Below, piece after piece: positions 58,971 through 64,000 of a DNA stretch of 64,000 nucleotides. A program made the translations under genes and the position numbers. The notes under the pieces are model-generated. The model had not been told where the DNA came from. It searched no databases and saw nothing but the letters and a program-made list of their open reading frames with translations. Each line of letters opens with the position of its first letter. Positions within the stretch are counted from its first letter, which is position 1. Source of the stretch: Antiquaquibacter metalliresistens (lineage in GTDB: Bacteria > Actinomycetota > Actinomycetes > Actinomycetales > Microbacteriaceae); contig NZ_JARGEM010000004.1 in the NCBI RefSeq assembly GCF_029211225.1, positions 1 to 64,000 of the forward strand, read 5' to 3'.

Positions 58971-59399
58971 CTAGCCCGCGGGGTTCTGCTCCAGGCGCCA
59001 CTGCGTGAACAGGTCGGTGGCCTGGGCGTTGAACTCGTCGTAGGCGGGTTCGCCGCACGTGGCCAGGAACATCTCGGCCGTTCCGCCGTCGACGTAGGCG
59101 AGCTCCACCGTCGTCGACAGGCCGCCGTCGCAGCCGTCTTCGACCGCCGTCACGGTCTGGCCGGGAACCACGTCGTACTCGGTCAGGAGCGCTTGGAAGC
59201 GCGCCACCTGAGCCGGGTCGTCCTGCACGTACTCGGCGTCGTCGAAGTCCAGGATCGCCTGGTACTGGTGGAAGGTCAGCGACGAGATCTCGCGATCCGC
59301 GAGCCGGGCCGTGCCGAACGTGATGACGAAGAGCACCGCGAGTGCTGCCGCCCCGATCGCCGCGATCGCGAGCGCGATCCATCCAACATTGATGCGCAT
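58971..59399 (-). CDS. Small membrane-anchored protein of unknown function
   Basis: A 142-residue protein. One N-terminal helix (MRINVGWIALAIAAIGAAAL, residues about 6-30) anchors an external domain with two cysteines (DGCDGG...ATCGEPAY). It matches no family I know. It sits alone between the SRAP remnant and an MFS gene, on the same strand as the latter. Confidence 0.7.
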   Translation of the reverse strand: MRINVGWIALAIAAIGAAALAVLFVITFGTARLADREISSLTFHQYQAILDFDDAEYVQDDPAQVARFQALLTEYDVVPGQTVTAVEDGCDGGLSTTVELAYVDGGTAEMFLATCGEPAYDEFNAQATDLFTQWRLEQNPAG

Positions 59400-59429
59400 G
59401 GGATCAGGCTAGCGGCACGACCGTGTCCG

Positions 59430-60701
59430 CTACTTGACCTTCTTGATCGGCAGCACGGCGAGTCCGCCGAGCACGGCGAACACCGCGGCGGCGATGAACA
59501 GTCCAGGAAAGCCACCCAACTGCGCCACCACGAACGAGCCCAGCAGTGGGCCGACCGCCTGCGGCACGGCGGTGGCGATGTTCATAATGCCGAGATCCTT
59601 GCCGCGGGTGTGCGAGCTGGGGAGCACCTGGGTGGCGAGCGCCTGGTCGACGGACATGAAGCATCCGTAGCTCACACCGAGCATCGCAGCCCCGAGGAAC
59701 ATGAGCTCGTAGCTGGGCACGAACGCGATGAGCAGCGCCGCGATCGCCTGCAGGTAGGCGGCCGCATAGACGAACGGCTTGCGCTGTCCGAGCTTGTCGC
59801 TGAGCTTGCCGAGCAGCAGCGCGGCGGCGGTGAAGAACGCCAGGTAGATCAGGGTGAGGGTCAGCAGGTCGTCCTCGGCGGACTCGACGCGGCCCAGGCC
59901 GAACATGATGAAATACAGCAGCAGGGTCGTGCTCAGGGCGTTCGCGAGGTTCACCAGGATGCGGCCGAGCAGGGTCCAGCCGAAGTCCGGATACTTGCGA
60001 GGGCTGACCCAGAATCCCTTGATCGCGCCCGAGAGGGTGAACGCCGGGCGCAGCACCTTGGGCAGCACCTCGTCGGGCACGAGCAGCAGGAACGGGATGA
60101 CGAACACGACGAGCAGCACGGCCATGAGCGCGTAGCCGATGAAGATGCTCAGGCCCAGCAGCGTGATGAGCATGATGCCCGCGACGGTGCCGAGCGCCTG
60201 CGGGCCGGCGACCCAGCCGGAGACGAAGCCGCGCTGGCCGACCGGCACCTGGTCGGAGATCGTCGCGGTGAGCGCCGCGGAGAGCATGCAGAAGCCGATC
60301 AGGGCGAGGCACCAGAAGATGCCGATGCCCACGATCGTGGTCTGCAGCCCCAGCAGGAACAGTGAGACCGCAAAGACGATCGTGCCCGCGAAGATCCACG
60401 GGCGGCGACGACCGAAACGCGAGGTCGTGCGATCGGAGAGCATGCCCGTCACCGGATAGGCGATGAGCGCGCACGCCCCGGCGATGCCGGAGATGATGCC
60501 GAAGGCCACGACCGACTCGGTCCAGTCCAGGGGTCGCAGGACCGCGTCGATCTGCAACGGCAGCAGCAACTGGATCGGCGCGAGCTGCGCCATCCAGATG
60601 CCGAACCAGGCGGTAGCGAAGAACGCGATCCAACGCGCGTGGACGTTGCGCTTCGGCTCGGCGAACGGGGTGAATGCGGCGGGGGTCGAGGGCGTCGTCA
60701 C
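59430..60701 (-). CDS. MFS transporter downstream of the riboflavin operon
   Basis: A 423-residue protein with 12 predicted helices: GMLSDRTTSRFGRRRPWI is the MFS loop motif, and the family looks like sugar/cation symporters or related MFS. It follows ribH by ten bases on the same strand, so it may be transcribed with the rib genes. Whether it moves a sugar or a flavin-related compound cannot be told. Known actinobacterial riboflavin carriers are of other families (PnuX, RibM, RfnT). Confidence 0.85.
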   Translation of the reverse strand: MTTPSTPAAFTPFAEPKRNVHARWIAFFATAWFGIWMAQLAPIQLLLPLQIDAVLRPLDWTESVVAFGIISGIAGACALIAYPVTGMLSDRTTSRFGRRRPWIFAGTIVFAVSLFLLGLQTTIVGIGIFWCLALIGFCMLSAALTATISDQVPVGQRGFVSGWVAGPQALGTVAGIMLITLLGLSIFIGYALMAVLLVVFVIPFLLLVPDEVLPKVLRPAFTLSGAIKGFWVSPRKYPDFGWTLLGRILVNLANALSTTLLLYFIMFGLGRVESAEDDLLTLTLIYLAFFTAAALLLGKLSDKLGQRKPFVYAAAYLQAIAALLIAFVPSYELMFLGAAMLGVSYGCFMSVDQALATQVLPSSHTRGKDLGIMNIATAVPQAVGPLLGSFVVAQLGGFPGLFIAAAVFAVLGGLAVLPIKKVK

Positions 60702-60711
60702 GCCCGCCAGA

Positions 60712-61191
60712 CTACTGCCCGGCGGACCGGATTCCGCGCAACACGATCGCGGTCGCCAATGCGGCTTCCGCGGCCTCCGCGCCCTTGTCCTCCTTCGAGC
60801 CGGGTAGACCCGCCCGGTCGAGACCCTGCTGCTCGTCGTCCAGGGTGAGCACGCCGAATCCCACGGGCTTGCCGGTGTCGAGCGCGACGCGGGTCAGGCC
60901 GTCCGTCGCGGCGGCGCTGACGTACTCGAAGTGCGGGGTGCCGCCGCGCACGATCACGCCGAGGGCGACCACGGCATCCGCTCCGGCGTCGAGTGCGACC
61001 TTGCTCGCGACCGGCAGTTCGAAGCTCCCGGGCACCTGCACCTCGGTCACCTCGGCGCCGGATTCCTGGAGCACGCGTCGAGCGCCGGCGAGCAGTCCCT
61101 CGGCGATCCTGTGGTGCCACAGACCCGACACGATGGTGACCTTCAGGCCGGTGCCGTCGGTGTCGAGGGTGGGGTGGCCTTCGCCGCTCAT
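60712..61191 (-). CDS. ribH: 6,7-dimethyl-8-ribityllumazine synthase
   Basis: A 159-residue enzyme that joins the pyrimidine intermediate with dihydroxybutanone phosphate to form lumazine, the second-last step to riboflavin. VPGSFELPVA and LGVIVRGGTPHFEYVS are family signatures. Overlaps ribBA by four bases; part of the leftward rib operon. Confidence 0.97.
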   Translation of the reverse strand: MSGEGHPTLDTDGTGLKVTIVSGLWHHRIAEGLLAGARRVLQESGAEVTEVQVPGSFELPVASKVALDAGADAVVALGVIVRGGTPHFEYVSAAATDGLTRVALDTGKPVGFGVLTLDDEQQGLDRAGLPGSKEDKGAEAAEAALATAIVLRGIRSAGQ

Positions 61192-62471
61192 GCGTTTCCT
61201 TCCGCGGCGCTCTGCAGCGCCTGTTCGAGTAGATCGTGGCTGGGCAGGTTGTGGCCCATCCGGTCGCGCTTGGCCTCGAGGTAGCCCTCGTTGTCGGTGC
61301 CGACGCCGACGACGAGCGGCACGAGCTCGGTGACCTCGATGCCGCGCTCCTGAAGCTGGCGGCGCTTCTCGGGATTGTTGCTCAGCAGCCGCACGCGGGT
61401 GAGCCCGACATCCTTGAGGATCGCGGTGGCTGCGCCGTAGTCGCGGGCGTCAGCGGGCAGGCCGAGGGCGAGGTTCGCGTCGAGGGTGTCGAGTCCGTCC
61501 TCCTGCAGGCGGTAGGCGCGCAGCTTGTTGATCAGGCCGATGCCGCGCCCCTCGTGCCCGCGCAGGTAGACGACCACTCCGCCCTCGCGCTGGATCGTCT
61601 CCAGCGCCGAGTCCAGTTGTGGCCCGCACTCGCACTTGAGCGAGCCGAAGGCCTCGCCGGTGAGGCACTCCGAGTGCACCCGCACGAGGGCGCCCTCGGC
61701 CAGGGGCCCCTTGATGAAGGCCACGTGATCGGCGCCGGTCGAGCGGTCGCGGTACGCGCGCACCGTGAACGGTCCGTGCTCGGTGGGGATCGTCGTCTCC
61801 ACCTCGAAGGTCACCCGCGCGGTCTCGGGGATCGCATCGATCACCGCCGGCACGCTCTCGCACTTGTTCTCGACGATGTAGGCGATGAGCGACTCGATCG
61901 TGATCACCGGCAGGTCGACGGAGGCCCCGAGTTCGATCAGCCCCGGCAGTCGCATCATCTCGCCGTCGTCGGCGACGATCTCGGCGATCGCGGCGACGGG
62001 GTTGAGCCCGGCGAGCTTCATCAGGTCCACGGCCGCCTCGGTGTGACCGTCGCGCTGCTGCACCCCGCCGTCCACGGCACGAAGCGGCAGGATGTGGCCC
62101 GGGCGGATCACGCTCGCCGGCGTCGACTCCGGGTCGGCCAGCACCCGCAGCGTGTGGGCGCGGTCGGAGGCGCTGATGCCGGTGGAGAGCCGGTCCGCAG
62201 CATCCACCGAGATCGTGTAGGCGGTGCCGCGCGGGTCTTCGTTGGTCGAGACCATCGGCGGCAGGTTCAGCCGCTCGGCGATCTCGTTCGTCATGGGCGC
62301 GCAGACGAAGCCGGACGAGACGCGCACCATCCAGGCCAGCCACTCCTGGCTCGCGAGCTCCGCCGAGATGATCACGTCGCCCTCGTTCTCGCGGCCCTCG
62401 TCGTCGGCGACGATCACGGGCTTGCCGAGGCGCAACGCGGCGACGGCTTCGGGGATGGTTGAGAGGGTCAT
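61188..62471 (-). CDS. ribBA: 3,4-dihydroxy-2-butanone-4-phosphate synthase / GTP cyclohydrolase II
   Basis: A 427-residue fused enzyme. The first half (DDEGRENEGDVIISAE, DRAHTLRVL) makes the C4 sugar from ribulose 5-phosphate; the second half (HSECLTGEAFGSLKCECG with zinc cysteines, RGHEGRGIGL) opens GTP. Both active sites appear intact. ATG 62471 overlaps ribE. In the same operon as ribD, ribE and ribH. Confidence 0.97.
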   Translation of the reverse strand: MTLSTIPEAVAALRLGKPVIVADDEGRENEGDVIISAELASQEWLAWMVRVSSGFVCAPMTNEIAERLNLPPMVSTNEDPRGTAYTISVDAADRLSTGISASDRAHTLRVLADPESTPASVIRPGHILPLRAVDGGVQQRDGHTEAAVDLMKLAGLNPVAAIAEIVADDGEMMRLPGLIELGASVDLPVITIESLIAYIVENKCESVPAVIDAIPETARVTFEVETTIPTEHGPFTVRAYRDRSTGADHVAFIKGPLAEGALVRVHSECLTGEAFGSLKCECGPQLDSALETIQREGGVVVYLRGHEGRGIGLINKLRAYRLQEDGLDTLDANLALGLPADARDYGAATAILKDVGLTRVRLLSNNPEKRRQLQERGIEVTELVPLVVGVGTDNEGYLEAKRDRMGHNLPSHDLLEQALQSAAEGNA

Positions 62472-63076
62472 GATCGTCCTTCCATGGGCGCGAACTCGGC
62501 GAGACGGGCCACGTGGCGGGCCAGGATGTCCGTCTCGATGTTGACCGTCGCGCCGGGGGTGAGCAGGCCGAGCGTCGTCGCGGTGAGGGTCTCGGGGATC
62601 AGGGACACCTCGAACCAGTCCCGCCCGACCGCGCTGACGGTGAGCGAGGTGCCGTCGACTGCGATCGAGCCCTTGCGGGCCACGAGGGGGGCGACATCCG
62701 GGGCCAGGGTGAAGCGGATGACGCGCCAGGCGCTGCCGTCCTCGACGGAGAGCACCGTCGCGGTGCCGTCGATGTGGCCCTGCACGATGTGCCCGCCGAG
62801 CCGGTCGTTCACCTGCGCGGCGCGCTCGATGTTCACGCGGCGACCTGGGGCGAACCCTCCGAGCGTCGACATGGCGATCGATTCCGCCATGACGTCGGCG
62901 GCGAACCAGTCCGGCCCCTGCTCGATCACGGTCAGGCACACGCCGCTGACCGAGATGGAGTCGCCGTGCTTCGCGTCGGAGACCGCCAGCGGTGCGCGCA
63001 CGGTGAGGCGACCGGCGTCGGCGCCGTGCTCCCACGCGATAACCTCGCCGAGTTCTTCGATGATGCCGGTGAACAT
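62468..63076 (-). CDS. ribE: Riboflavin synthase, alpha subunit
   Basis: A 202-residue enzyme that converts two lumazines to riboflavin. MFTGIIEELG is the near-invariant start; two duplicated barrels with NIERAAQVNDRLGGHIVQGH and VNIETDILARHV follow. ATG 63076 is chosen from this motif, since upstream codons belong to ribD. It overlaps ribBA by four bases. Confidence 0.97.
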   Translation of the reverse strand: MFTGIIEELGEVIAWEHGADAGRLTVRAPLAVSDAKHGDSISVSGVCLTVIEQGPDWFAADVMAESIAMSTLGGFAPGRRVNIERAAQVNDRLGGHIVQGHIDGTATVLSVEDGSAWRVIRFTLAPDVAPLVARKGSIAVDGTSLTVSAVGRDWFEVSLIPETLTATTLGLLTPGATVNIETDILARHVARLAEFAPMEGRS

Positions 63077-63078
63077 GA

Positions 63079-64000
63079 CTACTCCTTGGGCCGTGCGGTG
63101 ATGAGGATGTCCTCGCCGAGCGACTCGACGGAGACGATGTGCAGTGTGCGGGCCTCGGCGATCGAGCCGATGCCGAGATCGCCGATGGCGACCCGTGGGC
63201 CGCCGATGAGCTTCGGGGCGAGATAGACGAGGTACTCGTCGGCGAGCCCGGCGGCGATGACGGCGCTCGCGAGCGTGGGCCCGCCCTCGACATAGACGCG
63301 ACGGATGCCGCTGCCGAACAACCCCGAGAGCACCGCCTCCACGTCCCGCGTGCCGGTCTCCAGCAGCCCCGCGGGGTGCTGCCGGAGCCTGGCGTCGCCC
63401 GGAACGGCGCGCTCGCCCACCACCACCGGCAGCGGCTGGTGCGGCATGAGCTCGCCGGCATCCCCGCGCGCGGTCAGCGCCGGGTCGTCGGCGAGCACCG
63501 TGCCGGTGCCGACCAGGATCGCGTCGCTCGCGGCGCGCTGCTCGTGCACGCGCTGCCGCGAGGCGGTGCCGGTGATCCACTGGCTGGAGCCGTCGGCCGC
63601 AGCCGCGCGGCCGTCCAGGCTCGCGGCCCACTTCACGGTGACGTAGGGGCGTCGGTGGCGCACGGCGGTCAGCCAGCGGTGCAGGAACTCCTCGGCTTCA
63701 TCGGCGAGTTCGCCGCCGATGACCTCGACGCCGGCCTCGCGCAGGCGCTCGGCGCCGCCCGCCGACTCGATGCCGGGGTCGTCGATCGCGTAGACGACGC
63801 GGGCGACGCCCGCGGCGATGAGTGCCTCGCTGCAGGGTCCGGTGCGGCCGGAGTGGTTGCAGGGTTCGAGGGTGACGACCGCGGTGAGGCCCGTCGCGTC
63901 CGCGACCTTCGAGAGCGCGTCGACCTCGGCGTGCGCGGTGCCCGAACCGCGGTGCCAGCCCTCGGCGACGACGCTGCCGTGCGCGTCCAGCAGCACGCAA
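63079..64000 (-). CDS. ribD: Bifunctional riboflavin deaminase-reductase, N-terminus cut by the window
   Basis: The visible 306 or so residues include the deaminase zinc site (HAEVDAL and TLEPCNHSGRTGPC) and the reductase domain (VKWAASLDGRAAAADGSSQWIT, VEGGPTLASAV). The start, about 30-40 residues upstream, lies beyond position 64000. It is the first rib gene here; an FMN riboswitch, if any, would be outside the window. RibD carries out the deamination and reduction steps between RibA and RibH. Confidence 0.96.
   Translation of the reverse strand, partial: CVLLDAHGSVVAEGWHRGSGTAHAEVDALSKVADATGLTAVVTLEPCNHSGRTGPCSEALIAAGVARVVYAIDDPGIESAGGAERLREAGVEVIGGELADEAEEFLHRWLTAVRHRRPYVTVKWAASLDGRAAAADGSSQWITGTASRQRVHEQRAASDAILVGTGTVLADDPALTARGDAGELMPHQPLPVVVGERAVPGDARLRQHPAGLLETGTRDVEAVLSGLFGSGIRRVYVEGGPTLASAVIAAGLADEYLVYLAPKLIGGPRVAIGDLGIGSIAEARTLHIVSVESLGEDILITARPKE

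Overview
The window is high-GC actinobacterial chromosome. Codon use, the abundance of GTG starts and leaderless promoters, the aspartate pathway genes and the order of the housekeeping genes all fit the order Micrococcales. Microbacteriaceae is the most likely family, but that assignment is inference. It is mostly core genome with a few accessory scars; no plasmid, prophage, CRISPR array or rRNA operon is visible.

Layout. 1-353: the end of an IS3-type insertion sequence that has cut an ltrA-like gene. 454-10635: an amino-acid permease, then a sugar locus in which a ROK repressor and an orphan single-domain ATPase diverge from a complete MmsA/MmsB/ChvE-type monosaccharide importer, followed by a Gfo/Idh/MocA oxidoreductase and a GH1 beta-glucosidase. 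10778-15533: MFS exporter, PAP2 phosphatase, saccharopine-dehydrogenase-like protein, quinone-oxidoreductase-like protein and a membrane protein. 15608-22915: tRNA-Ser, the small SRP RNA, pta-ackA, a DUF559 nuclease-fold gene bracketed by two 78-bp palindromic repeats, then dnaX-recR. 23011-26911: lysC, asd, mqo. 26916-29684: a perfect LexA/SOS box in front of an Rv2578c-type radical SAM gene, an orphan LuxR-type response regulator, thymidine kinase, a 77-bp imperfect palindrome and tRNA-Pro.

29702-37457: metallophosphoesterase, class A PBP with PASTA domains, DUF4177 and RidA proteins, a MurE-type ligase and acetyl-CoA synthetase. 37540-40519: a 6C small RNA and a reduced Tad/Flp pilus locus (one ATPase, one TadB/C-like protein, a DUF4244 pilin-like protein, two TadE-like proteins). 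40616-48174: topA, tmk, holB and two tandem secreted alpha/beta-hydrolases. 48192-52899: TetR regulator, tRNA-Thr, a secreted CAP-like protein, a DacB-type peptidase with a changed third motif, nicotinamidase and a SpoU-type RNA methyltransferase. 52912-58664: an ABC exporter, a lipoprotein and a NodI/NodJ-like ABC operon ending in two very small membrane-protein genes. 58723-60701: a decayed SRAP-like fragment, a secreted protein and an MFS transporter. 60712-64000: the riboflavin operon ribD-ribE-ribBA-ribH, read leftward, with ribD cut by the window edge.

How parts fit together. The sugar importer brings in monosaccharides; the oxidoreductase and beta-glucosidase next to it could modify or release sugars. 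Pta-AckA and Acs give two routes between acetate and acetyl-CoA. The acs, Tad, topA, tmk and holB neighbourhood resembles the gene order of other Actinobacteria, and the 6C RNA sits where it is expected, just before the Tad genes. The least explained signals are the DUF559 gene with its paired palindromes, the 77-bp palindrome near tRNA-Pro and the two micro-genes at the end of the ABC operon. Starts were chosen by ribosome binding sites or by a -10 box lying 6 or 7 bases upstream of the start codon, which recurs many times here.
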